Source of the DNA: JAFTYO01 sp045613125
GTDB taxonomy: Bacteria; Pseudomonadota; Alphaproteobacteria; RF32; CAG-239
Direction of reading: 5' to 3'
Length of the DNA: 64,000 bases
NCBI GenBank assembly: GCA_045613125.1
Contig: JAZLAM010000022.1
Coordinates: 62,001 to 126,000 of the forward strand
Program-made: the position numbers and the translations under genes
Notes under the pieces: model-generated
Database searches by the model: none
Seen by the model: the letters and a program-made list of their open reading frames with translations, nothing else
Told to the model about the DNA's origin: nothing
In this document: piece after piece, positions 1 through 7,961 of the stretch
Layout of the letters: each line of letters opens with the position of its first letter
Position numbering within the stretch: position 1 is the first letter of the stretch

Positions 1-1100
1 TTTTCAGACAACGCAGAAGCCAACAAAACACCATCATATGCAAAAGAGTACAACTGATTAGGCAACTGACCGAATAATCGTTCATATTTTTTTGTAAAGT
101 AATTGTTATGAACACGTGACATAACCGGATAAACTCCGTGATATAAAGTTGTTTCTTTACTCAAATTTGTATTTTCCCAAACCGATGTACCTAAAAATAA
201 AATATCAGGATAATATATATCATAGTAACCAAACATAACAGCTGCAGATTTTAATCTGCTCGAAGTTTCCGCAATCAGAACAGCATCAAAATCTACCTCA
301 CCGGTTGTATATACATTTTTAATTTGCTTTAATTCTTTTTGAGCCTGTTCATCACCATTTGTAGCCAAAATTTCAAGTTCTTTTTTACGTTTTGTTATTT
401 CTGCTGAACGTTCCTCATAATTAGTAATTTCTTTAACAAGAGGGGCAAAATCTAATGTATCAGCCGGATAAAAAGCAAGCTTTACAACTTCTGTCCCATA
501 TTTGTGAGCATTACGGACAGCCGATTTTGCCGTATTGAGTCCTGACATTGTATCAGGAGCTATCACTACTATACGTTTTCTTTGCTTTGAAGCAGCATAA
601 GATATCACTCTGTTAACTTGCTCATCACCTAGAAGGCCCAATGTATAAACCCCTTTTTTGAGTACACTTGGCGAAGTAGAAAAAGAAATAACCGGAATAT
701 GTTTATCGATAGCCTTACTGCTTATAACAGATACTTCTTCACTCATCAAAGGGCCTAAAATTAAATTCACATTATCTTCTATAGCTTCTCTTACAGCCTC
801 GGTTGCACCTTTAACCGAACTTTTTGTATCATAAAAATGTAGCACCAAATTTTTGTTGTTAGCATCTTCTATGGCCATCATTGCTGCATTTTTAAGTCCG
901 ATACCATAGACAGAAGACTTTCCTGTTAAAGGTAACAACATCGCCACCTTAAAAGCTTTTTCTCCATGAAATTGCACGACACTACTCTGCTCATCAGACA
1001 CTCCACCTTTTATAGAAATATCAGATTTATTATAAAATGATGAACAAGCCACATTCAAAATCAATAAAAACAATAGAGCTACTTTTTTAAACACTTGCAT
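1..1100 (-). CDS. LpoA/LppC-like penicillin-binding protein activator lipoprotein (3' end outside window)
   Basis: The reading frame is open from the ATG at 1100 to the window edge, about 366 codons, so the C-terminus is missing. A GAGG ribosome binding site precedes the ATG. The N-terminus is a short charged stretch, a hydrophobic core and a lipobox ending in NVAC, so the product should be an outer-membrane lipoprotein. What follows resembles a periplasmic ligand-binding fold (VAMLLPLTGKSSVYGIGLKNA, then LILGPLMSEEV and VISFSTSP). The family (YraM/LpoA) stimulates peptidoglycan synthases. The divergent rsmI-yraN pair is the usual neighbour of this family in proteobacteria, which supports the call. 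Confidence 0.8.
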   Translation of the reverse strand, partial: MQVFKKVALLFLLILNVACSSFYNKSDISIKGGVSDEQSSVVQFHGEKAFKVAMLLPLTGKSSVYGIGLKNAAMMAIEDANNKNLVLHFYDTKSSVKGATEAVREAIEDNVNLILGPLMSEEVSVISSKAIDKHIPVISFSTSPSVLKKGVYTLGLLGDEQVNRVISYAASKQRKRIVVIAPDTMSGLNTAKSAVRNAHKYGTEVVKLAFYPADTLDFAPLVKEITNYEERSAEITKRKKELEILATNGDEQAQKELKQIKNVYTTGEVDFDAVLIAETSSRLKSAAVMFGYYDIYYPDILFLGTSVWENTNLSKETTLYHGVYPVMSRVHNNYFTKKYERLFGQLPNQLYSFAYDGVLLASALSE

Positions 1101-1174
1101 TTTTCCTCAAAATGTAAAACAATTGATTTAGTTCGTTTTATATTAAAAAAAACTTATTGTAAAGAGTTATCAAA

Positions 1175-2011
1175 ATGTTAAACAATGCTTTATACATAGT
1201 TGCCACTCCGATAGGTAACCTTATGGACATATCTTCAAGAGCAACAGAAACACTTGCAAATGCCGATATCATTGCTTGTGAAGACACGCGAGTTACAAAA
1301 AAACTTTTTTCGCTTCTTGATTTAAGTCTGGATAAAACATTTATTTCTTATCAAGACCACAATGAAGAAGAAAAATCTGACGATATTATAGAACTTATCT
1401 TAAACGGTAAGAGTGTTGCTCTGGTTAGCGATGCAGGATCACCGCTGATTTCAGATCCGGGCTATAAATTAGTAAGAAAATGTGTCGAACAAAACATCAA
1501 GGTTTATTCTATCCCCGGAGCATCTGCCGTTATTTGCGCCTTGCAACTTTCCGGTCTTCCTACCAATCGTTTTATGTTTGCCGGTTTTATACCTAATAAA
1601 GATAAGGCCAGAACAGATTTATTCATAGAATTAAGCAAAATCAATACGACTTTAGTTTTTTACGAGACAGCTCCCAGATTATGTAAAACTTTATTATGTT
1701 TAAATCAAATTTTTCCTGAACGAGAAATTGCCGTAGCAAGAGAAATTACCAAAATTTTTGAAGAATGTAAAAGAGCAAGTGCGCAAGAATTATATGAATA
1801 TTACAGTGAAAATACTCCAAAAGGCGAAATTGTGATTATGGTTGCACCACCTTCGGAAAAAAATATTTGCAATTTTAATATAGAGCAAGAGCTTAAAATA
1901 AGGCTTAAACAAATGAGCTTAAAATCTGCGGTCAAAGAAGTTACAGAGCTTACCAAAAGCAACAAAAATGATATATATAATTTAGCACTGAGGCTTAAAA
2001 ATGAACAATAA
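1175..2011 (+). CDS. rsmI: 16S rRNA (cytidine(1402)-2'-O)-methyltransferase RsmI
   Basis: This 278-residue protein is a full-length SAM-dependent tetrapyrrole-methylase-fold enzyme that methylates the 2'-OH of C1402 in the ribosomal P site. Family motifs are clear: LYIVATPIGNL at residues 6-16, ACEDTRVTKKL at 34-44, SDAGSPLISDPGY at 85-97, IPGASAV at 113-119, then LVFYETAPRL, AREITKIFEE and GEIVIMVAP. The start is the first Met of the frame and the spacer upstream is AT-rich without a strong Shine-Dalgarno. The gene overlaps yraN by 11 bases, implying translational coupling, and is divergent from the LpoA-like gene. Confidence 0.96.
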   Translation: MLNNALYIVATPIGNLMDISSRATETLANADIIACEDTRVTKKLFSLLDLSLDKTFISYQDHNEEEKSDDIIELILNGKSVALVSDAGSPLISDPGYKLVRKCVEQNIKVYSIPGASAVICALQLSGLPTNRFMFAGFIPNKDKARTDLFIELSKINTTLVFYETAPRLCKTLLCLNQIFPEREIAVAREITKIFEECKRASAQELYEYYSENTPKGEIVIMVAPPSEKNICNFNIEQELKIRLKQMSLKSAVKEVTELTKSNKNDIYNLALRLKNEQ

Positions 2012-2357
2012 AAATAGTGGAAAACTAGCCGAGTTGATTGCTCGTTTATATTTCAGATTCAAAGGTTATACAATAATATCCAAAAATCATAAAGGCATAC
2101 TAAAAATGCCTGCCGGAGAAGTTGACTTTATTGCGCTTAAACATAAAACCCTTGTTTTTGTAGAAGTAAAAAAAAGGCAAAGTATAGAAAAAGCATCTTA
2201 TGCTATCAAACCCAATCAACAAAAACGAATTGTAAATACCGCAAAACTTTTCCTAAAACAACACCCTACATATCAAAACCTTAATATACGTTTTGATGCC
2301 TTATTTATAATTTTTCCATTTAAGATAGTTCATATACCAAACGCTTGGCAAGAATAG
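2001..2357 (+). CDS. yraN: UPF0102 family protein YraN
   Basis: This 118-residue protein belongs to the YraN/UPF0102 family, which has a restriction-endonuclease-like fold. The diagnostic core is AGEVDFIALK (residues 38-47) followed by LVFVEVKKR (51-59), giving the E/D...D...E-V-K arrangement of PD-(D/E)XK nucleases. No cellular substrate is established for the family. Its start lies inside the end of rsmI (ATG at 2001), so the two genes are cotranscribed. It runs convergently into the PhoB-like gene with only two bases between the stop codons and no visible terminator. Confidence 0.92.
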   Translation: MNNKNSGKLAELIARLYFRFKGYTIISKNHKGILKMPAGEVDFIALKHKTLVFVEVKKRQSIEKASYAIKPNQQKRIVNTAKLFLKQHPTYQNLNIRFDALFIIFPFKIVHIPNAWQE

Positions 2358-2359
2358 AT

Positions 2360-3058
2360 TTATTCTTGAACTTCAATCTCTGAACTGTCAATTGAATATC
2401 CTGTTGCACGAACCGTTCTGATATAGTCCGGACCATATTCGTTAAGTGCACGACGCAAGCGTCTGATATGAACATCGACGGTTCTTGATTCAACATATAT
2501 ATTATCACCCCAAACAGTTTTTAATAAAACTTCACGTGAAAACACTTTTTGAGGTTCACTCATCAACAACTTAAGCAGTCTAAACTCTGTTGGTCCCAAA
2601 TGTACATATTTATCAGAACGAAAGACTTTCTTTTCGGTTAAGTCCATTTTGATATCCTCAAAGATAATCTCTTTCACACTTGCAACTTCGGGAGCTCGTC
2701 GCAAATTTGCTTTAACTCTGGCCATAAGTTCCGGCACGGAAAAAGGTTTGGTTACATAATCATCAGCACCAGCATTTAATCCTTTAATTTTATCTTCTTC
2801 TTGTCCTTTTGCTGTTAGCATAATGATTGGAATATGCTTAATATCAGGTTTGGTTCTTATAAGCTTACATATCTCAACTCCTGACATTTTCGGCAGCATC
2901 CAATCAAGCAAAATAAGCGAAGGATAATGAGTTTCAACTTCTGCTATAACTCTTGCTCCATTTGATTCAATTACAACCTCATAGCCTTCCTTTTCTAAGT
3001 TATACTTTAACAACAAAGCCAAAGCTTGTTCATCTTCAACTACCATTATTTTTGTCAT
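2360..3058 (-). CDS. phoB: PhoB-like OmpR-family response regulator
   Basis: This 232-residue two-component regulator has an N-terminal receiver domain and a C-terminal winged-helix DNA-binding domain. The phospho-acceptor is Asp52 in LLDWMLPKMSG, with the conserved Thr82 (IIMLTAK) and Lys104 (DYVTKPFS). The effector domain ends with RTVDVHIRRLRRAL and IRTVRATGYSI, typical of PhoB. The wording LDWMLP rather than LDLMLP favours PhoB over other OmpR members, so a role in phosphate starvation is likely. No cognate kinase gene is adjacent; rpe lies 15 bases upstream in the same direction. Assignment to phosphate control is inference. Confidence 0.8.
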   Translation of the reverse strand: MTKIMVVEDEQALALLLKYNLEKEGYEVVIESNGARVIAEVETHYPSLILLDWMLPKMSGVEICKLIRTKPDIKHIPIIMLTAKGQEEDKIKGLNAGADDYVTKPFSVPELMARVKANLRRAPEVASVKEIIFEDIKMDLTEKKVFRSDKYVHLGPTEFRLLKLLMSEPQKVFSREVLLKTVWGDNIYVESRTVDVHIRRLRRALNEYGPDYIRTVRATGYSIDSSEIEVQE

Positions 3059-3073
3059 ATCCCGCTCCTTTAG

Positions 3074-3709
3074 TTAACGTAAAGCTTCAATATTTTTCTT
3101 ATAATTACCATTATTTAATATGGCACTTCCGGCAACCAAAATATCAGCACCTGCTGCCACACATTCGGCTGCGGTTAACGGATTGATACCTCCATCAACT
3201 TCAATTTTAATGTCTTTTCCCTTAATCATAGATTTTATTTTTACAATTTTTTCAACACTCGCTGAAATAAAACTCTGTCCGCCAAATCCGGGATTTACAC
3301 TCATAACCAATATCAAATCTAACTTATCAAGCACATATTCCAAAACAGTTTCCGGAGTTGACGGATTTAGACTTACCCCAGCTTTTATGCCATATGATTT
3401 TATTTCTGCCAAAAGTTTATCCAAATGTTTTGTACTTTCCGCATGAATTGTAATGATATCGGCACCTGCTTTAGCAAACCAAGGTATCATATCTTGCGGA
3501 TTATCAACCATCAGATGCACATCAAAAGGAAGTCTTGTATAGTTTCTTATACTTTTAACCACCATTGGTCCAAAAGTTAAATTGGGCACAAAATGTCCAT
3601 CCATAATATCAAGATGAATAAGATCTGCTCCGGCTTGAGATAAAGCAACAACTTCTTCCTTTAAACAAGAAAAATCGGCAGACAACAGACTAGGTGCAAT
3701 CAATACCAT
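3074..3709 (-). CDS. rpe: Ribulose-phosphate 3-epimerase
   Basis: This 211-residue TIM-barrel enzyme interconverts ribulose 5-phosphate and xylulose 5-phosphate in the pentose phosphate pathway. Recognisable segments are APSLLSADF at the N-terminus, HLDIMDGHFVPNLTFGP, FDVHLMVDNP, MSVNPGFGGQSFI and IEVDGGINPLTA, carrying the metal-binding His and Asp residues. I start it at 3709 rather than at the earlier in-frame codon at 3793, because AAGGAGTG sits about eight bases upstream of this ATG and the family begins with MVLIAPS. It is followed closely by the PhoB-like gene on the same strand. Confidence 0.95.
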   Translation of the reverse strand: MVLIAPSLLSADFSCLKEEVVALSQAGADLIHLDIMDGHFVPNLTFGPMVVKSIRNYTRLPFDVHLMVDNPQDMIPWFAKAGADIITIHAESTKHLDKLLAEIKSYGIKAGVSLNPSTPETVLEYVLDKLDLILVMSVNPGFGGQSFISASVEKIVKIKSMIKGKDIKIEVDGGINPLTAAECVAAGADILVAGSAILNNGNYKKNIEALR

Positions 3710-3855
3710 AAAAAAACACTCCTTATAAAAATATTTCTTGTATGCTAACTCATAAATACTTAAATACTGGTAAAAATTGGCATCTGAAGACATTGATTTT
3801 ATAAATTATAGACATATTTGTTTTATGTTGTATTGTTTTATAAAAGGAGTGAAAC

Positions 3856-4359
3856 ATGGGAGAAACTGCAAAAAAGATTATACAGCTTAATATTCCGGAG
3901 TTGTTAAACATTTTAAACGAAGCATATGCCGAAGAATGGCTTGCATATTATCAATATTGGATTGGGGCCAAGCTTATAACCGGACAATTTAAAAAAGATA
4001 TTGAAACCGAGTTTTTAGAACATGCCAAAGAAGAACTTGAACATGCCGATATGCTTGCAAACCGAATTTTACAATTAGGCGGAACACCGCTCATTAATCC
4101 TGATGATTGGAGCAAATTGGCAAAATGTAAATATCTGCCACCTGTCAAAGAAGATGCTTTAACACTTGTAAAACAAAATTTGGCATCAGAACGTTGTGCC
4201 GCTGACAGATATCATGAAATTTGCGAAATGTGTTTCGGTAAAGACCACGAAACATTTAAAATTGCAGAACATATCTTAGCTCAAGAGCTTGAGCATGAAC
4301 AAGAAATGGAAGATTTTTTGGCAGATATGGAAACGGCAAAGCAATATTATCACAACTAA
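3856..4359 (+). CDS. Ferritin-like / Dps-like (DPSL-type) iron-binding protein
   Basis: This 167-residue four-helix-bundle protein resembles bacterioferritin-like and DPSL proteins, which oxidise Fe(II) with peroxide or oxygen and protect DNA. Candidate di-iron ligands are Glu27, Glu60 with His63 (ELEH), Glu112, and Glu144 with His147 (QELEHEQE). Cys114 and Cys123/Cys126 lie next to the third ligand, a cysteine pair recalling DPSL (thioferritin) proteins rather than classical ferritin. The ribosome binding site AAAGGAGTG is strong. It converges on sodC, so two oxidative-stress genes share one bidirectional terminator. The subtype is inferred from motifs only. Confidence 0.8.
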   Translation: MGETAKKIIQLNIPELLNILNEAYAEEWLAYYQYWIGAKLITGQFKKDIETEFLEHAKEELEHADMLANRILQLGGTPLINPDDWSKLAKCKYLPPVKEDALTLVKQNLASERCAADRYHEICEMCFGKDHETFKIAEHILAQELEHEQEMEDFLADMETAKQYYHN

Positions 4360-4360
4360 A

Positions 4361-4398
4361 AAAGCCCCCGGTTTTTAAGACTGGGGGATTTTTTTTAT
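4361..4398. terminator. Bidirectional terminator between ferritin-like gene and sodC
   Basis: The stem CCCCCGGT / ACTGGGGG (one G-T wobble) with a seven-base loop spans 4365-4387. It has an A-run on the left and a T-run on the right, so it can act in both directions for the two convergent genes. Confidence 0.9.
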
Positions 4399-4907
4399 TT
4401 TATTATACCACATGCAATTCTTTTTCCGCCTCCGCCTAAAGGCAGTGGTGTGTCTTGATAGTTATCAGCTCCCTCATGAATGATAATTGAGCGATTTTTA
4501 AAATCTTGTACTATCCTGTTTTTTAGATAAAATTTAGCCTTAACCGTTCCGTCTTTTTGGGATGTTAAATATGGTAAATCTCCCAAATGTCCGTTAGCAT
4601 TTGGTCCGAGATGTTTACCTGTTTTGTATGGATCAAAGTGAGGACCTGCATTTATAGCATATTCAATTTTACCATTTTTATTCATACCTGATGAACAATC
4701 CGGATTTTCATGCACATGAAAACCATGATTACCTGGTGATAAATTTTTTAAATTTACCTCAACCAATAGACCTTTACCCGTATCTTTAAGCCAAACAGTT
4801 CCTATTTTTGTTTTGTTTATTTGAGTTGAATATATATCAGATTTTACACTTTGTTGATGATTTGCACAAGCTGATATTATAAAAAACATTAACCAACCAT
4901 ATCTCAT
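4395..4907 (-). CDS. sodC: Cu/Zn superoxide dismutase (lipoprotein)
   Basis: This 170-residue SodC dismutates superoxide in the periplasm. Metal ligands are visible: His64 and His66 (GFHVHENPDC), His90 (NAGPHFDP), His99 (GKHLG), His107 with Asp110 (NGHLGDL) and His144 (IIIHEGADNY). Cys71 and Cys166 should form the conserved disulfide. The short N-terminus ends in a lipobox-like ISAC (Cys14), suggesting a lipid-anchored form. It is convergent with the ferritin-like gene. A ribosome binding site AGGAGAA lies just before the ATG. Confidence 0.95.
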   Translation of the reverse strand: MRYGWLMFFIISACANHQQSVKSDIYSTQINKTKIGTVWLKDTGKGLLVEVNLKNLSPGNHGFHVHENPDCSSGMNKNGKIEYAINAGPHFDPYKTGKHLGPNANGHLGDLPYLTSQKDGTVKAKFYLKNRIVQDFKNRSIIIHEGADNYQDTPLPLGGGGKRIACGIIK

Positions 4908-4988
4908 ATTGTTCTCCTTTACATCTGATATAATAAAATGTAAATATTTTACAATATGGCTTTAGTTTAGTGCAGAAAATAAACCATT

Positions 4989-5079
4989 GTCATGCCTCGA
5001 TTCCGCCAGGAATCGTCAAGGCATCTTCCGATTAATTAATTTGAAGCCCCCTTGACCTCATTTCATTCGGAGGGGTGAC
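4989..5079. repeat. Palindromic repeat element copy 1 (MITE/REP-like)
   Basis: This element begins GTCAT and ends GGGGTGAC. It contains a bulged hairpin (TGCCT-c-GATTCC-gcca-GGAATC-gtca-AGGCA), a linker with CTTC...GAAG arms, and a second arm pair CCCCT...AGGGG. The same architecture recurs at 5182, 5355, 7087, 59657, 59828 and 60971. No open reading frame of substance is present. Confidence 0.8.
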
Positions 5080-5143
5080 GGTAAAAGTGTCTTCATTCGG
5101 AGGGGTGACGGTAAAAGTGTCTTTATTCGGAGGGGTGACGGTA
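5065..5143 (+). repeat. 30-bp tandem repeat, about 2.6 copies
   Basis: A 30-base unit starting attcggaggggtgacggt is repeated at 5065, 5095 and 5125 (last copy partial), differing at the final base. It duplicates the right end of the palindromic element and looks like slippage of that end. Confidence 0.85.
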
Positions 5144-5181
5144 TTATTTTTCCGTTCAGAGCGGTGACGATTATAGTAAAA

Positions 5182-5331
5182 GTCATCGCTCGCTGAGGCA
5201 TTTATGCCGAATGCGTCCAGCGATCTTCCGCTTAGTTTTTTCCCTAACTAACACCGCTTCCGATGAGAGTTTTTTTAAACTAATTTGAAGACCCTCTGAT
5301 TTTGTTCGTTTCACTCACAAAAAGGGGTGAC
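5182..5331. repeat. Palindromic repeat element copy 2 (longer variant)
   Basis: Starts GTCATCGCT and ends GGGGTGAC. The left hairpin has outer arms CGCT/AGCG and inner GGCAT/ATGCC; the middle linker is expanded relative to the other copies. Confidence 0.7.
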
Positions 5332-5354
5332 GATTTTTGTTTAAAATAACCATT

Positions 5355-5444
5355 GTCATGCCTCGATTCCGCCAGGAATCGTCAAGGCATCTTCCGATTA
5401 ATTAATTTGAATCCCCCTTGACCTCATTTCATTCGGAGGGTGAC
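5355..5444. repeat. Palindromic repeat element copy 3
   Basis: Nearly identical to the copy at 4989-5079 over its whole length, from GTCATGCC to the terminal TGAC, with an additional partial right end at about 5459-5473. Confidence 0.8.
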
Positions 5445-5520
5445 GGTAAAAGTGTCTTTATTCGGAGGGTGACATTATAGGGAGTGCAAGCAAAAAAGGG
5501 GCGTTTATATGTGATAACAA

Positions 5521-5560
5521 AAAACTCCGTTGTCAACAACGGAGTTTTTCTTAAGCTTAA
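5521..5560 (-). terminator. Terminator of the pilin-like gene
   Basis: A perfect 12-bp stem AAAACTCCGTTG / CAACGGAGTTTT with a TCAA loop spans 5521-5548. On the minus strand it lies just after the stop codon at 5575 and is followed by a T-run. Confidence 0.9.
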
Positions 5561-5574
5561 AGCTACATACTATA

Positions 5575-6207
5575 TTAGTAGTATTTCCAAGCAACTGCGT
5601 TGCCAGATGATGTATCGCTACAATAAGTAAGAGCGTTCTTAACAGACATCGGTGTGTCGTTACCCTGAGTACCACCAGGTGTAGCATAACCTGAACCACC
5701 TGCATCGCCTACATATACCTCTGCTAACAAACCAGCAGCATTACCATCTGATGCAGCAGCAACAGCTATCAAACCGGAAGCTTGACCTGAACCCCAGTCA
5801 CCTGTTGCGATGGTTACGCATGCTTCTTGAGAAAGACCGCCATATTCAATAGTGAAAGCTCTTGTTGCATTATCTGTACCGGTATTAAGAGCTGCAGCTG
5901 CAATTGTAACTTCACCACCGAAAGCATTAGTAATTGTTGAATTAGATGCACTTGTAAACATATCATTTGGTACAATACCAAACTTTTTAGCATCTTCGTT
6001 CGTCAAACCATCATAATCACCTTGAGCAGAGAACAATGTTCTGATGTTGGCTACCAACATAGAAACTTGGTCTGTAGTTTTGTTGATTTTGAATTTGTTC
6101 ATAGCTTTTGAATAGCCGGCAATACCACCAACGGATAACACACCGATAATTGCCAATACGCCGAGCATTTCAACCATTGAACGACCAGATTCATTTGTAT
6201 ATTTCAT
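5575..6207 (-). CDS. Type IV pilin-like / pseudopilin protein
   Basis: This 210-residue protein has a class III prepilin leader: cleavage after Gly8 in NESG|RSMVEMLG would give mature Glu5 (Glu13), followed by a long hydrophobic helix (VLAIIGVLSVGGIAGYS). The remainder is Ala/Gly/Thr-rich with a late Cys pair (QEACV and TYCSDTS), as in minor or type IVb pilins. An IVPNDMF segment near residue 78 is shared with the pilin-like protein at 48727-49416. No assembly ATPase or platform gene is present in the window. It is preceded by an AGGA ribosome binding site and divergent from a small lipoprotein gene. Confidence 0.85.
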   Translation of the reverse strand: MKYTNESGRSMVEMLGVLAIIGVLSVGGIAGYSKAMNKFKINKTTDQVSMLVANIRTLFSAQGDYDGLTNEDAKKFGIVPNDMFTSASNSTITNAFGGEVTIAAAALNTGTDNATRAFTIEYGGLSQEACVTIATGDWGSGQASGLIAVAAASDGNAAGLLAEVYVGDAGGSGYATPGGTQGNDTPMSVKNALTYCSDTSSGNAVAWKYY

Positions 6208-6426
6208 AATTACATTCCTTATTAATAAGTTAAAATAAACTTGACCTTAAACGGTCAACCGGAAACTATGATTTGCAGTTTCCACATAGCACTAAGTCTA
6301 TCTGATGTCATACTAACAAAAAAATATTAATAGTCAAGAGATAAAAAAGACATATATCTTAAGTAATATTATCGCATAAAAATCTGTAACCACCTGTTTT
6401 ATCGCTTTTAAATATGAAAACGTTTT

Positions 6427-6447
6427 ATATATACCTCAGGTATATAT
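6427..6447. promoter_or_regulatory. 21-base perfect palindrome in divergent intergenic region
   Basis: Arms ATATATACCT and AGGTATATAT flank a single C. It lies in the 317-bp gap between the pilin-like gene (minus) and the lipoprotein gene at 6525 (plus), so it may be an operator for either or both. The regulator is unknown. The rest of the gap is AT-rich with no gene. Confidence 0.5.
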
Positions 6448-6524
6448 CTTTTTTTGTTAAAATATTTGCACTGGACAATGTGTTTTTTTTGTGCTAACAT
6501 ACATAATGTATAAAATTTACAATT

Positions 6525-6995
6525 ATGAAGAAAATTATGTTATTGGTTATCGTCGCTCTAGGAGTGATGTTAACAACCACATCTTGTGGTGCTCAAGCTT
6601 ATTGTGGTTATCAACCTGTTGGCTCGTCTTATGTCCCCGGTTTTTATGGAACATATCAGGCAACGCCTCCATCTCCAACCGGTTTGTTTGTAAAAAGCAA
6701 CAACCTTAAGGAATCTGGAACTTATGTTATCGGTAATTCTTATTCTCCGACTAGGCTTCAGTGGGTTAATATGACCATAGTAAAAAATGGTTGTCTTGTC
6801 TTTGTTTATGATTCTGCGAATCAGCTGATTGCTCAGTATGACTTAAGAACTCCAAAACAAGACGTTTGTGACATTTTCCAACCTACAGGTTACACAGGAA
6901 AAGCCCTATCGGTTACCGTGTGTATCTATGGCGGACGTGGTTATAACGCAGTTATAGTCAGAGATGGAAATGCGCAAGAAGAGTACCATTTGTAA
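6525..6995 (+). CDS. Putative small lipoprotein, unknown function
   Basis: This 156-residue protein begins with a signal peptide ending in a lipobox-like LTTTSC (Cys21), so it is probably lipidated. The next region is Tyr/Pro/Gly-rich and the C-terminal part contains several isolated Cys residues (KNGC, QDVC, TVC). I recognise no family. The ATG has no Shine-Dalgarno and lies only ten bases after a TATAAA box, suggesting a very short or absent leader. It is divergent from the pilin-like gene across a palindrome and followed by a terminator. Confidence 0.65.
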   Translation: MKKIMLLVIVALGVMLTTTSCGAQAYCGYQPVGSSYVPGFYGTYQATPPSPTGLFVKSNNLKESGTYVIGNSYSPTRLQWVNMTIVKNGCLVFVYDSANQLIAQYDLRTPKQDVCDIFQPTGYTGKALSVTVCIYGGRGYNAVIVRDGNAQEEYHL

Positions 6996-7022
6996 AAACA
7001 GATTTTTCTGTTTATGAGAAAG

Positions 7023-7049
7023 AAGGGTGGCTTTTGCTACCCTTTTTTA
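7023..7049 (+). terminator. Intrinsic terminator after the lipoprotein gene
   Basis: Stem GGGTGGC / GCTACCC (one wobble) with a TTTT loop is followed by a run of six T. Confidence 0.9.
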
Positions 7050-7086
7050 TGTTTATAAAAAAATCGGCAGATGCCCTGAATTAAAT

Positions 7087-7180
7087 CGCTCGATTGCGTT
7101 CAGCAATTGTCATACGATCTTCAAATCAGTTTTTAATCGGGAGGTCCCTTGACGTTTCTTGGCAGAAACGAGGGACGACA
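7087..7180. repeat. Palindromic repeat element copy 4 (degenerate left half)
   Basis: The right half carries the bulged hairpin TCCCT-tgac-GTTTCT-tggc-AGAAAC-g-AGGGA at 7145-7175. The left half (CGCTCGATTGC...) has decayed pairing. Confidence 0.7.
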
Positions 7181-7225
7181 AATTTATATTTTTCGAAAAT
7201 GAAAAATAGCACTTTTATTATTGTC

Positions 7226-7474
7226 TTAATTAAATATCACAGGATTATTTTCTGTTTTATTTTCTCCACTTACATAAATGTTGTTTTCATAGGCATATTT
7301 AAACACTTCTTTTGCAAATGCGTCTTTTGCCATACCAACCAAAAATTTCGCCTTTTCCATTTTTAATTTATCAAGCGTTTCTTCCAAAGCCTCAAAGCTT
7401 TCATAAATGGTACTGACAAACATAATATTTTTTTCTATCTGAGATGAGTTGTCGTCTTTGCCTATATTTTTCAT
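7226..7474 (-). CDS. Small hypothetical protein (82 aa)
   Basis: The frame is preceded by GCGAGG six bases before the ATG, which is why I accept it. The product is acidic to neutral, predicted soluble and mostly helical (EALEETLDKLKMEKAKFLVGMAKDAFAKEV), with no signal peptide. No family is recognised. It stands alone between the palindromic repeat element and another small minus-strand gene. Confidence 0.55.
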   Translation of the reverse strand: MKNIGKDDNSSQIEKNIMFVSTIYESFEALEETLDKLKMEKAKFLVGMAKDAFAKEVFKYAYENNIYVSGENKTENNPVIFN

Positions 7475-7590
7475 AATTTACCTCGCATAATTTTGTTAAT
7501 AATGCTATAAATTATACTTACCATAACAGAAATTAAAGATATAAACAAAGCTATATTGACAAGTCTGATTTTTAAAATCGAATCGAAAAA

Positions 7591-7785
7591 TTAAACCAAA
7601 TAACGTTGGGGATGTGCTTTTGCATGATGTGTTTTAACAGATTTATCAGGTGTGATATACTTATTTTTTGACCACTTATCTACCAATGTTTCAATGATAT
7701 CGTCATCAATCATAACTTCATTGTTAAGCGGAAATCTGTTTAATAAATCGTGTATGATATATTGAGCAACATTTACTTTGGTCAT
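7591..7785 (-). CDS. Small hypothetical protein (64 aa)
   Basis: A strong GGAGGAATAA precedes the ATG, supporting translation. The first two thirds are predicted helical and acidic (VMIDDDIIETLVDKW) and the tail is basic and His-rich (VKTHHAKAHPQRYLV). There is no membrane segment. Function is unknown. It is divergent from lexA, about 175 bases away, and does not obviously share the SOS box. Confidence 0.6.
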   Translation of the reverse strand: MTKVNVAQYIIHDLLNRFPLNNEVMIDDDIIETLVDKWSKNKYITPDKSVKTHHAKAHPQRYLV

Positions 7786-7902
7786 TTATTCCTCCGTTAT
7801 TACAAGCACTTATATAATCAAAAGTTTTTTTAGTAAAAGTAGGCATAAACTAAAGTCTATGTTTATAAGTGTATTTTTATATTAGGTTATATGTTTTGGC
7901 TC

Positions 7903-7935
7903 TTGACATCTTTTAAAAAAGAACTAAAATAGAAC
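7903..7935 (+). promoter_or_regulatory. lexA promoter with alphaproteobacterial SOS box
   Basis: TTGACA at 7903-7908 and TAAAAT at 7925-7930 (16-base spacer) form a sigma70-type promoter. GAAC-N7-GAAC at 7921-7935 is the reverse complement of GTTC-N7-GTTC, the LexA box of Alphaproteobacteria, and overlaps the -10, consistent with autorepression. Confidence 0.85.
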
Positions 7936-7961
7936 AAAATTGTTTAATAAGGATATACTGC

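Noticed and set aside
3710..3793. Longer Rpe start at 3793
   Set aside because: The added residues do not match the family, and AAGGAGTG points to the ATG at 3709.
5065..5143. CRISPR-like array from the 30-base tandem repeats
   Set aside because: The units are contiguous with no unique spacers and derive from the right end of the palindromic element.
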